This document shows positions 1-7,592 of a DNA stretch of 50,544 nt, piece after piece (within the stretch, counting starts at the first letter, position 1; the number at the start of each line of letters is the position of its first letter). Both the position numbers and the translations under genes were made by a program. A model generated the notes under the pieces. That model was not told the origin of the DNA and made no database searches. It saw only the letters and a list, made by a program, of their open reading frames with translations. Where the stretch lies: assembly GCA_003612285.1 (NCBI GenBank), contig RAYE01000044.1:1-50544 (forward strand), given 5' to 3'. The DNA comes from a bacterium D16-51 (GTDB taxonomy: Bacteria; Bacillota; Clostridia; Lachnospirales; Lachnospiraceae).

Positions 1-73
1 TTGGTGATTAAAGAATACCATGATTCATACCAAAAGGGCTATTCTTTTAGTGAAAACTTTTAACTCACAAGAA

Positions 74-111
74 TTAAGGAACTGTGAATAAATAACTTTG
101 CAGTTCCTTAA
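74..111. repeat. 11-bp perfect inverted repeat upstream of the TetR gene
   Basis: TTAAGGAACTG (74-84) and CAGTTCCTTAA (101-111) pair perfectly around a 16-base loop. The loop side begins TGAATAAATAAC, close to the TGAATAGTAAC end of the repeat family found throughout this window, so this may be a degenerate member. It could equally be a terminator of an upstream gene or an operator for the TetR regulator; no T-run follows the stem. Confidence 0.5.
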
Positions 112-141
112 CGAAAAGTTTCATTTAAAATGGAGGGAATA

Positions 142-810
142 ATGGGGCGCAGGAAAAAAGAACCGAAAAGCGTGCACCGCGAAAACATTGCTTCTGCTGC
201 ATCTGGGCTTTTTATGGAAAAGGGGATTGTGGCAACATCTATGGATGATATAGCAAAAGCGGCCGGTTATAGCAAAGCAACGTTATATGTATATTTTAAA
301 AATAAAGAAGAAATTGTCAGCATTTTGGTGTTGGAAAGCATGAAAAAGCTATACCGTTATATAACTTCTGCTTTAGAGCAGCAGGAAAGTACAAAAGCAA
401 GGTATGATTTCATTTGCCAGGGGTTAGTCCGGTATCAGGAAGAATTTCCTTTTTATTTTAAAATGGTGTTGGATAAAATCAATATTGATTTTGAAAGCCA
501 AAATTATTTGCCCGAAGAAAAAGAGACATATCAGGTAGGGGAAGAAATCAATGAAAAGATGAAGGATTTCTTAATATCTGGCATAGAGAAAGGTGATTTG
601 CGTAATGATTTGGAAATTATGCCTACTATTTTAAATTTTTGGGGAATGCTGTCGGGGCTGATCCAGCTTGCGGCAAACAAAGAAGAGTATATAAGCAAAT
701 CAACAGCTTTATCGAAAAGCCAGTTTTTAGAGTATGGATTTCATATGTTATATTGTTCGATTGCTGATGTAAGGGCACCAGCGCAGGCGGTGCCCTTTTT
801 ATTAGATTAG
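142..810 (+). CDS. TetR/AcrR-family transcriptional regulator
   Basis: A 222-residue one-component DNA-binding repressor. Residues about 10-55 form the typical TetR N-terminal domain, with the helix-turn-helix reading MDDIAKAAGYSKATLYVYF, followed by a variable helical ligand-binding domain. An ATG at 130 is in frame, but GGAGGG at 131-136 is a ribosome binding site for the ATG at 142, so I place the start there (MGRRKK). Its target is not evident. The NSS transporter is convergent rather than divergent, so it is not an obvious partner, and upstream neighbours lie outside the window. Oddly, a rho-independent terminator hairpin lies inside the last codons, before the stop codon. Confidence 0.9.
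   Translation: MGRRKKEPKSVHRENIASAASGLFMEKGIVATSMDDIAKAAGYSKATLYVYFKNKEEIVSILVLESMKKLYRYITSALEQQESTKARYDFICQGLVRYQEEFPFYFKMVLDKINIDFESQNYLPEEKETYQVGEEINEKMKDFLISGIEKGDLRNDLEIMPTILNFWGMLSGLIQLAANKEEYISKSTALSKSQFLEYGFHMLYCSIADVRAPAQAVPFLLD
773..800. terminator. Bidirectional rho-independent terminator between convergent genes
   Basis: GGGCACC (773-779) and GGTGCCC (789-795) form a 7-bp GC-rich stem with a 9-base loop, followed by TTTTT. It lies between the TetR gene (+) and the transporter gene (-) and could serve both. The TetR stop codon (808-810) lies downstream of the hairpin, so transcripts ending here would lack a stop codon. Confidence 0.75.
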
Positions 811-2157
811 CCCTTTTACAATTAAAAACAGTAAAAGCACTGGCAGGATATATGTTACATAGACCCGTATCCATTGCGGCATCTTTGCCCCTTCGCCGGT
901 ATTTGCTTCTTTCATATACTTCTCAAATCCCCATCCAAAGCGTGTTACGCAGAACAGGAGATAGCAAAGGGAGCCGATTGGAAGAATCAGATTGCTTACC
1001 AGGAAGTCTTCCAAATCTAAAATAGTGCTGCCTTCTCCTAATGGCTGGACTGCAGACCAGAGGTTATAGCCAAATACGCATGGCAGGGAAAGCACTGTAA
1101 TCGCTGCGAGGTTAACCATACAGGATTTTTGCCTGCTCCAGTGGAATAAATCCATGCCGCAGCAGATAATGTTTTCAAAAACAGCCAGTATCGTAGAAAA
1201 TGCGGCAAATGTCATAAAGATAAAAAACAGCGTCCCCCAAATCCGTCCGCCTGCCATTTCGTTAAAAACATTTGGCAGTGTGATAAAAATCAGGCCGGGG
1301 CCTTGGTCCGGACTGATATCAAAGGCAAAGCAGGAAGGGAAAATAATCAGCCCCGCGACAAATGCGACAAAGGTGTCTAATATAGCTATGTTTAAGGATT
1401 CGCCTAAAAGGCTGTATTTTTTGTCAATATAGCTGCCAAATATCCCCATTGCGCCAATACCAAGGCTTAGAGTGAAAAATGCCTGGTTCATAGCGGCTGT
1501 AATGGTTTCCCAGACGCCAGCCTTCTTCATCCTCTGAAAATCAGGGAGCAGGTAAAATTTTAGGCCCTCCATCCCGCCTTTTAATGTGAAACTGTGGACT
1601 GCAAGGACAATAATAATGACTAACAAAAGGCTCATCATAATTTTTGTAATCCGTTCCACACCTTTTTGAAGCCCCATAGAACAGATAAAGATGCCTGCCG
1701 CCACAATGATAACCATAGCAATTGCCAGAATCTGGGGGCTGGCAAGCATATTCTGGAACATACCGCTTACTTCCTCCGTGCTTTTACCCACGAATTTCCC
1801 AGTAAGCATCTGGTAAAAGTAATAGAGCATCCAGCCGGCTACTGTAGTATAAAACATCATAAGGAGGTAATTGCCGGCCATCCCAAGGTATCCGTTCAGA
1901 TGCCATTTCTGGCCGGGCTTTTCCAGTTCCTGAAAGCTCCGTATGATGCTTTTCCGGCTGGCACGCCCTACCGCAAATTCCATCGTCATAACAGGGACGC
2001 CCATTATAATCAGGAAAAAGAGGTAGAAGAGTACAAAAAAACCTCCGCCATGTGAACCTGCAACATAGGGAAACCTCCATACATTTCCAATTCCAATTGC
2101 ACAGCCTGCTGACAGCAGGATAAATCCCATTCTTGATCCTAATCGTTCTCTTTCCAT
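802..2157 (-). CDS. Sodium-dependent transporter, neurotransmitter:sodium symporter (NSS/SNF) family
   Basis: A 451-residue integral membrane protein of the LeuT/MhsT type, importing an amino acid or similar solute with Na+. The N-terminus has the family signature: GSRMGFILLSAGCAIGIGNV followed by WRFPY, the unwound TM1 that binds Na+ and substrate. About eleven hydrophobic segments follow, normal for short bacterial NSS proteins. Substrate cannot be read from sequence, though Trp, Tyr, Ala and Leu are known for relatives. The gene lies 44 bases downstream of argH on the same strand, with a hairpin between, so read-through from argH is possible. No strong ribosome binding site is visible before the ATG. 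Confidence 0.9.
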   Translation of the reverse strand: MERERLGSRMGFILLSAGCAIGIGNVWRFPYVAGSHGGGFFVLFYLFFLIIMGVPVMTMEFAVGRASRKSIIRSFQELEKPGQKWHLNGYLGMAGNYLLMMFYTTVAGWMLYYFYQMLTGKFVGKSTEEVSGMFQNMLASPQILAIAMVIIVAAGIFICSMGLQKGVERITKIMMSLLLVIIIVLAVHSFTLKGGMEGLKFYLLPDFQRMKKAGVWETITAAMNQAFFTLSLGIGAMGIFGSYIDKKYSLLGESLNIAILDTFVAFVAGLIIFPSCFAFDISPDQGPGLIFITLPNVFNEMAGGRIWGTLFFIFMTFAAFSTILAVFENIICCGMDLFHWSRQKSCMVNLAAITVLSLPCVFGYNLWSAVQPLGEGSTILDLEDFLVSNLILPIGSLCYLLFCVTRFGWGFEKYMKEANTGEGAKMPQWIRVYVTYILPVLLLFLIVKGLI

Positions 2158-2166
2158 TTTTATATC

Positions 2167-2190
2167 CGGGAAGGGGCAATGCCTTTCCCG
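2167..2190 (-). terminator. GC-rich hairpin after argH
   Basis: CGGGAAGG and CCTTTCCCG pair across a short loop between argH and the transporter gene. On the minus strand it is followed by GATATAAAAA rather than a U-run, so it may be a weak or partial terminator, or an mRNA-end hairpin that tunes transporter expression. Confidence 0.4.
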
Positions 2191-2201
2191 TTCTCCTTAT
2201 A

Positions 2202-3575
2202 TTATTCTTTCAGGTATTCTTCATAAATACCGATTACCTGCGCCATAGCCTCAGGACCTGGGGCGCCGACGGTATTGCGCTTAGAAACACATGTCTCCAT
2301 ACTGATAGCGTCATAAATATCGTTTTCAAAGACAGGGCTGACTGCCTTATATTCTTCTAAACTCATTTCACTAAGGGAGATGTTTTTATCAATACAGTAA
2401 AGCACGAGCTGCCCTACAATGCCGTGTGCATCGCGGAAGGCAACGCCATGGCTGACAAGGTAGTCTGCGGCGTCTGTTGCATTGGTAAAGCCGCCTTCTG
2501 CGCTTTTGCGCATATTTTCTTTGCGGAAGGTAAGTGTGTCAAGCATCCCGTGGAACAATACAATACAGCCTTTTGTTGTGTCAATGGCGTCAAAGGCAAA
2601 TTCCTTATCTTCCTGCATATCTTTGTTATAAGCCAATGAAAGCCCCTTCATTGTGGTAAGCAGGGAAGTGAGCGAGCCATAGACGCGCCCTGACTTGCCG
2701 CGTATTAATTCTGCGATGTCCGGGTTTTTTTTCTGTGGCATAATGCTTGAGCCTGTAGAATAAGAATCATCAATTTCAATAAACTGGTACTCGTTTGTAT
2801 TCCAAATGATAATTTCTTCACAGAAACGGCTTAAATGCATCATGATAATGGACATGGCAGAACAAAATTCAATCAGGTAATCCCTGTCGGATACTGCATC
2901 CATGCTGTTTAGGGAAGGCCCGTAAAAATCAAGCAGGGAAGCAGTATAATCCCTGTCGAGCGGGTAAGTTGTGCCTGCCAGCGCGCCAGAACCAAGAGGG
3001 CAGTAGTTCATCCGCTCATAGATATCGTGTAAGCGGGAACGGTCCCTTTTAAACATTTCAAAATAAGCGCCCATATGGTGTGCAAGCGTGATTGGCTGTG
3101 CTTTCTGCAGGTGGGTGAAGCCCGGCATAATGGTGTCTGTATTTTCCTTTATAATACGGAGCAGGCTTTTAAGCAAAGCCTTTAAAAGGCTGTCCATTTC
3201 TTTTATTTCTTTACGGGTGTAGAGTTTCATATCAAGCGCTACCTGGTCATTGCGGCTGCGCCCGGTGTGCAGGCGTTTTCCGGCTTCGCCAATGCGTTCT
3301 GTCAGATGGGCTTCTACAAAACTATGGATATCCTCGTGTTCTTCATCAATTGCTAAGGCGCCGGATTTAATATCTTCGCGGATGCCGTTTAGGCCATTGA
3401 TAATCGCTGTTTTATCTTCTTCGGTTAAGATTCCCTGTCTGGCAAGCATTGTAACATGTGCAATGCTCCCGTCAATATCCTCTTCAAAAAATTTTTGGTC
3501 AAAGGAAAGGGAAGCGTTAAAGTTGTGGACTAGCTGGTTTGTTTCTTTTGTAAAACGTCCGCCCCAAAGTTTCAT
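2202..3575 (-). CDS. argH: Argininosuccinate lyase
   Basis: A 457-residue cytosolic enzyme splitting argininosuccinate into arginine and fumarate, the last step of arginine synthesis. The fumarase/aspartase superfamily signature GSSIMPQKKNPD is present, as are HTGRSRNDQVALD and the N-terminal MKLWGGRF. The frame runs upstream to 3662, but AAAGGA lies just before the ATG at 3575 and the family starts with KLWGGRF, so 3575 is chosen. No argG or other arginine gene is nearby, so argH is a lone arginine gene here. It has a 5' leader with a strong hairpin. Confidence 0.97.
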   Translation of the reverse strand: MKLWGGRFTKETNQLVHNFNASLSFDQKFFEEDIDGSIAHVTMLARQGILTEEDKTAIINGLNGIREDIKSGALAIDEEHEDIHSFVEAHLTERIGEAGKRLHTGRSRNDQVALDMKLYTRKEIKEMDSLLKALLKSLLRIIKENTDTIMPGFTHLQKAQPITLAHHMGAYFEMFKRDRSRLHDIYERMNYCPLGSGALAGTTYPLDRDYTASLLDFYGPSLNSMDAVSDRDYLIEFCSAMSIIMMHLSRFCEEIIIWNTNEYQFIEIDDSYSTGSSIMPQKKNPDIAELIRGKSGRVYGSLTSLLTTMKGLSLAYNKDMQEDKEFAFDAIDTTKGCIVLFHGMLDTLTFRKENMRKSAEGGFTNATDAADYLVSHGVAFRDAHGIVGQLVLYCIDKNISLSEMSLEEYKAVSPVFENDIYDAISMETCVSKRNTVGAPGPEAMAQVIGIYEEYLKE

Positions 3576-3611
3576 AATCTGTCTATCCTTTCTGTTTCTT
3601 TTGGACATGGA

Positions 3612-3642
3612 AATACCGAAATGGAAACTCCATTCCGGTATT
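3612..3642 (-). promoter_or_regulatory. 5' leader hairpin of argH behind a TATAAT box
   Basis: On the minus strand a TATAAT sequence (about 3641-3646) is followed almost at once by a 14-bp stem with one mismatch (AATACCGGAATGGA pairing with TCCATTTCGGTATT) and a 3-base loop. The transcript would thus begin near or inside a hairpin, which could stabilise the 5' end. No U-run follows, so it is not a terminator, and I see no convincing ArgR box. Confidence 0.45.
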
Positions 3643-3710
3643 ATAATGTCTGTTTTTTGCATAACCGGCAGTAAAGCTCTTGCCGCCGGCTGTAATGTAA
3701 ATAGAGGTTT

Positions 3711-3977
3711 TTAATCTTCCGCTTCTGGTTTGTTGTCAGTAAATTCAATGAAATCATCATCAAAGTTATCATACATGTCATCAGAATCAAAATCATCCAG
3801 ATAATCTGGCGTCATATATTTGTATACTGCGACTGCAATAGCAATTACAGCAGCGATAGCGCCGATTACGGCAAGGGCGATAACAATTGTGTTTTTGTTC
3901 TTTTCTTCCATTTCTTTCCTGTGAAGCAGTTCATCAATTTTAGCCTTGTTTAAAAGTTCTTCTACCTTGTTAGACAT
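3711..3977 (-). CDS. Small single-pass membrane protein, function unknown
   Basis: An 88-residue protein: a charged N-terminal helix (about 1-28), one transmembrane segment rich in Ala/Ile/Val (about 29-51), then an acidic tail dominated by Asp/Glu. I chose the ATG at 3977 because AAGGATGG precedes it; the frame extends to 4022 without a better site. It lies about 135 bases upstream of the argH start on the same strand. I do not recognise a named family. The topology suggests a membrane-anchored acidic protein, but nothing in the sequence gives a function. Confidence 0.7.
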   Translation of the reverse strand: MSNKVEELLNKAKIDELLHRKEMEEKNKNTIVIALAVIGAIAAVIAIAVAVYKYMTPDYLDDFDSDDMYDNFDDDFIEFTDNKPEAED

Positions 3978-4065
3978 AATGTAACCATCCTTTCTGTTTT
4001 TATATTTAACGTGCTGCCACATGTTCCCTGAAAAGTTGAGATATCTGTGAATAACAGCAATTTTA

Positions 4066-4114
4066 ATTACGATTCACGGCTGTTCTTTTTCAGAAACCGA
4101 CCGTAAATAGTAAC
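4066..4114. repeat. Short (about 49 bp) hairpin member of the GTTACTATTCAC repeat family
   Basis: ATTACGATTCACGGC at the left and CCGTAAATAGTAAC at the right are diverged versions of the inverted ends seen elsewhere. The centre (TTCTTTTTCAGAAACCGA) resembles the centre of the 51-bp copy at 26674-26724. A further half copy (CTGTGAATAACAGC) lies just upstream at about 4055. Confidence 0.65.
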
Positions 4115-4150
4115 AATTTTAATTATTATACCACATTTGTGCCATAATAT

Positions 4151-6520
4151 CTATAGCTTTTTTAATTTTGCAAAAGACGCCATCATTTTTCGGTTAATGT
4201 CCCCGTCAAAAGTTACCGTAACCTGGTAATCCCCGCTGACTTCCTTCATTTGTGTGACAATTCCTTCCCCAAAGCGTGCATGCGCCACGCGGTCGCCGGT
4301 TGTATAATTTACTGCGGCAGTTTTTTCTGGAGCGGAAGGGAATCCTTTTGAAATCATGGAATTTCCGGCAAAAAGGGAGCCGTTCTGCGCCTGGCGGTGT
4401 CTTTGCTGTTTTGCATTTTTTTCTGCCACGGGGTTAAAAGAAGAGCCGTAGTTTGTAGGGATGCCTTTGCCTTTTGGGGGCGTCCGCTTAACTGCTGCCG
4501 TCTGTTTTTTCATAAACTCTTCTGCGCTAAAGGATGGTGCGATTGGTTTCTGCTTATTGGCAGGGACGCTTTCTTTTAAAAGATAGCGCGGGATTTCCGT
4601 AATAAAGCGGGAAGGGCGGTTAAACTGCTGTTCGCCATTTCGGAAGCGCGAGACAGCACAGCTTAGGCACAGTTTTTTCATGGCTCTTGTAATTCCGACA
4701 TAGCAAAGGCGGCGTTCTTCTTCCAGCTCTTCCTGGTCTTCTTCTACAACAGCGGCATAATTTGGGAAAATCTTTTCTTCCATGCCGACTAAATAAACGT
4801 AAGGAAACTCTAACCCTTTGGCACTGTGCAGCGTCATTAAAAGGACAAGGTCATTGCTTTCATCGACATTGTCAATGTCGGCTACCAGGGCAACTTCCTC
4901 TAAAAAGCCGCTCAGGGTTGGGGCCTCGCTGTTTTTCTCATAAGCGGCAACTTTACTAATCAGTTCTTCAATGTTTTCAATCCTGCCATGCGCTTCATCG
5001 GTATCTTCTTCCTCCAGCAAGCGCACATAGCCTGTTTCTTCAATGATTTCACGGATTAAGTCTTCCAGCCCAAAAGAAGGGTTTTCCAGGTGGCGGCGGA
5101 ACGATTCAATCAGGCTGACAAAGGCTCCAAGCTTTGCGCTGCTGCGGGCAATGCCGTCAATATATTCATAGCTTTGCAGTGCACTGTAAAAGCTGGTTTC
5201 ATGGTCCTGGGCATAAAGTGTAATACGGTCAATGGTGGTCAGGCCGATGCCGCGTTTTGGGACATTGATAATTCTTTTTACGCTGATATCGTCCATCCCA
5301 TTGTCGATGGTTCTAAGGTAGGCAAGTAAATCCTTAATTTCCCGGCGCTGGTAGAAGTTTACCGCACCGACAATCCGGTAAGGGATGTTGTTTAATACCA
5401 GTTTTTCTTCAAATACGCGGGATTGGGCATTTGTACGGTATAAAACAGCAAAATCCTTATAGGAGGCAGCGCCCTTTTCTACGGTGTTTGCAATCGTTTC
5501 TGCAATCGTACCTGCTTCTTCATATTCGTTAAAATATTGTGTAAATTGGATTGCTTCACCTTTTGGTTTTTGGCTCCAAAGGGTCTTTTCTTTGCGGACA
5601 GTGTTATTTTTGATAACTGCATTTGCCGCATCCAGGATATTTTGTGTGGAGCGGTAGTTTTCTTCCAGGCGGATCACTTCTGTTTCTGGGTACAGGCTTT
5701 CAAAATTTAGGATATTGTAAATATTGGCTCCGCGGAATTTATAAATCGACTGGTCGTCATCCCCGACGACACAGAGGTTATGTAAAATCGAACCGTCGTC
5801 ATCATAAGTGTTTGCCATCAGGCTGATTAGGCGGAACTGCGCTGTATTGGTATCCTGGTATTCGTCCACCATAATATAGCGGAAACGGTTCTGGTAATAG
5901 GCAAGGACTTCGTCATTTTCTTCAAAGAGCTGGATGGTCTTGCAGATTAAATCGTCAAAATCCAGTGCATTGGAGTCAAACAGACGTTTTTCATATTCAC
6001 GGTAACAGCGTGCATAAAGTTCTTTTGCCCAGTCCCCCTGTGCCCGCAGTTCATATTGCTCTGCATTGATTAGCTCATCTTTTGCAGCAGAAATCGCATT
6101 TAAGACGGTGCGCTCTTTAAATTTTTTGGGGTCAATCTGCAGGTATTTCAGGATTTCGCGCATCAGCGATTTCTGGTCGTCTGCATCATAAATTGTGAAA
6201 CTGCGCCCATAGCCAAGCGCTTCAATATGGCGGCGCAGGATGCGCACACAGGTTGAGTGGAAGGTGCTGACCCAGATATCCGCAGCATTTTCCCCAACAA
6301 TATTGTCCACACGGGTGCGCATTTCCCCCGCTGCTTTGTTGGTAAATGTAAGCGCCAGGATATTCCAGGGGTTTACATTGTATTCTTTTATCAGCCAGGC
6401 GGTTCGGTGTGTCAGTACCCTTGTTTTTCCAGAACCTGCCCCTGCCAGTATTAAAAGAGGCCCTTTAAAGTGCCTTACCGCTTTTTCCTGCTGTGGGTTT
6501 AATCCTTCTAAAATCTGCAT
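4151..6520 (-). CDS. pcrA: UvrD/PcrA-type superfamily 1A DNA helicase
   Basis: A 789-residue 3'-5' helicase acting in DNA repair, rolling-circle replication and removal of RecA filaments. Visible SF1 motifs are Walker A AGAGSGKT near residue 29, DEYQDTN (motif II), LEENYRST, MTLHSAKGLEF (motif V) and VGITRA (motif VI). The C-terminal tail from about residue 640 is low-complexity, then a conserved tudor-like end (GDRVAHARFGEGIV) typical of PcrA. The open frame extends to 6658, but GGAGGTGG precedes the ATG at 6520 (MQILEGLNPQQ), matching the family start. It follows tyrA by 25 bases and is probably co-transcribed with it. Confidence 0.95.
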   Translation of the reverse strand: MQILEGLNPQQEKAVRHFKGPLLILAGAGSGKTRVLTHRTAWLIKEYNVNPWNILALTFTNKAAGEMRTRVDNIVGENAADIWVSTFHSTCVRILRRHIEALGYGRSFTIYDADDQKSLMREILKYLQIDPKKFKERTVLNAISAAKDELINAEQYELRAQGDWAKELYARCYREYEKRLFDSNALDFDDLICKTIQLFEENDEVLAYYQNRFRYIMVDEYQDTNTAQFRLISLMANTYDDDGSILHNLCVVGDDDQSIYKFRGANIYNILNFESLYPETEVIRLEENYRSTQNILDAANAVIKNNTVRKEKTLWSQKPKGEAIQFTQYFNEYEEAGTIAETIANTVEKGAASYKDFAVLYRTNAQSRVFEEKLVLNNIPYRIVGAVNFYQRREIKDLLAYLRTIDNGMDDISVKRIINVPKRGIGLTTIDRITLYAQDHETSFYSALQSYEYIDGIARSSAKLGAFVSLIESFRRHLENPSFGLEDLIREIIEETGYVRLLEEEDTDEAHGRIENIEELISKVAAYEKNSEAPTLSGFLEEVALVADIDNVDESNDLVLLMTLHSAKGLEFPYVYLVGMEEKIFPNYAAVVEEDQEELEEERRLCYVGITRAMKKLCLSCAVSRFRNGEQQFNRPSRFITEIPRYLLKESVPANKQKPIAPSFSAEEFMKKQTAAVKRTPPKGKGIPTNYGSSFNPVAEKNAKQQRHRQAQNGSLFAGNSMISKGFPSAPEKTAAVNYTTGDRVAHARFGEGIVTQMKEVSGDYQVTVTFDGDINRKMMASFAKLKKL

Positions 6521-6545
6521 AGTCCACCTCCATTTTTTCTTAATG

Positions 6546-7418
6546 TTACTTAATCGTGTCTCGGTATGCTTTTGCATCGCTAAAAAGCTTTGTAAGTTCT
6601 TTGCTGTCGCTTTTTTCAATATCTTCCCGCGCTTTTTGCAGCGCTTCCATATATTCATCCAGAAAGCCTAAAATACAGTCTTTATTGCTTAAACAGATAT
6701 TTTCCCACATTTCCGGGGAAGAGGAGGAAATACGCGTAATATCGCGGAACCCCCCCGCTGCAAGTTTTTTATAATTCCCCTTTTTGTCGTGTAATGCTAC
6801 TGTATTTACAAGAACTGCCGAAATAATATGTGGGGCATGGCTGATTCCTGCCGTAATTTCATCATGGGAGGTTTCGTTAAGCACCATGCAGCGGGCGCCG
6901 GCGGCAGTGACGAATTGTTTCAGCCATTCGGTATAGGAAGTTTCGGTTTCTTTTGTTGGCGTCAAAAGATAATATGCCCCATCAAGAAGGGCAGCGCTGG
7001 AGTTTGCATAGCCGGTTTTTTCAGAGCCGGCCATCGGGTGGCCCCCGACAAACTGGCGGTTCAGCCCAAGGCGGTCAATTGCTTTATGTATATTGCCCTT
7101 TACGCTCCCAACGTCTGTAATGATGCAGTCGGGGCTTAGGTGGGGCAGCAGCCGTTCCAGGTAGGATATATTGGTTAGGACTGGAGCACAGAGGAAAATC
7201 ACGTCACAGGAAGAAAAGTCAGCGAATGAAGCGCTGACAAAAGAAAGCGTCCCTTCCTTTTTTGCAAGCTCTAGTTGTGGATGCGGTTTTGTTTCATAGT
7301 AGTTATAGGCAAGGATGCTGCTTTCAGGATACAGGTTTCTGAGCGCGCGGGCAATAGAGCCTCCAATCAGGCCAAAGCCGATAAACCCAAAATGGGAGCG
7401 TTGTTTTTCTTGGTTCAT
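6546..7418 (-). CDS. tyrA: Prephenate dehydrogenase
   Basis: A 290-residue NAD(P)-dependent enzyme converting prephenate to 4-hydroxyphenylpyruvate in tyrosine synthesis. The N-terminal Rossmann motif GFGLIGGSIARAL is at about residues 11-23. The prephenate-binding region has GGHPMAGSEKTG, and the C-terminal dimerisation helices follow. There is no C-terminal ACT domain, so tyrosine feedback through such a domain is unlikely. The start at 7418 is preceded by TGAGGA at good spacing; ATGs further upstream at 7430 and 7499 are less well placed. It is the first gene of a tyrA-pcrA pair; no other aromatic genes are near. Confidence 0.93.
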   Translation of the reverse strand: MNQEKQRSHFGFIGFGLIGGSIARALRNLYPESSILAYNYYETKPHPQLELAKKEGTLSFVSASFADFSSCDVIFLCAPVLTNISYLERLLPHLSPDCIITDVGSVKGNIHKAIDRLGLNRQFVGGHPMAGSEKTGYANSSAALLDGAYYLLTPTKETETSYTEWLKQFVTAAGARCMVLNETSHDEITAGISHAPHIISAVLVNTVALHDKKGNYKKLAAGGFRDITRISSSSPEMWENICLSNKDCILGFLDEYMEALQKAREDIEKSDSKELTKLFSDAKAYRDTIK

Positions 7419-7456
7419 AATAATCCTCATTTCTGCGCTGTTATCTGCGCATAGGG

Positions 7457-7474
7457 GTGTAAATAGTAACGATT
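7457..7474. repeat. Half copy of the TGAATAGTAAC repeat end
   Basis: GTGTAAATAGTAAC, upstream of tyrA, matches the right-hand end of the repeat family with one change; a second GTGAAAAGTAAC follows a few bases later. No left end is visible, so it is a relic. It lies in the tyrA/PBP intergenic region. Confidence 0.45.
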
Positions 7475-7528
7475 TGTGAAAAGTAACAATACTATCCATT
7501 GTACCTTAAGTAAGAATATGGTGTCAAC

Positions 7529-7557
7529 TTGAAAAAAGTGCGATTGGGAAGTATAAT
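7529..7557 (+). promoter_or_regulatory. Sigma-70-type promoter for the penicillin-binding protein operon
   Basis: TTGAAA (7529-7534), exactly 17 bases, then TATAAT (7552-7557). The expected start of transcription is about 7564, leaving a leader of roughly 30 bases with AGGAGG at 7581-7586 before the ATG at 7593. Confidence 0.85.
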
Positions 7558-7592
7558 AGAAGGGGGTTACTGAAACAGACAGGAGGTATTTT

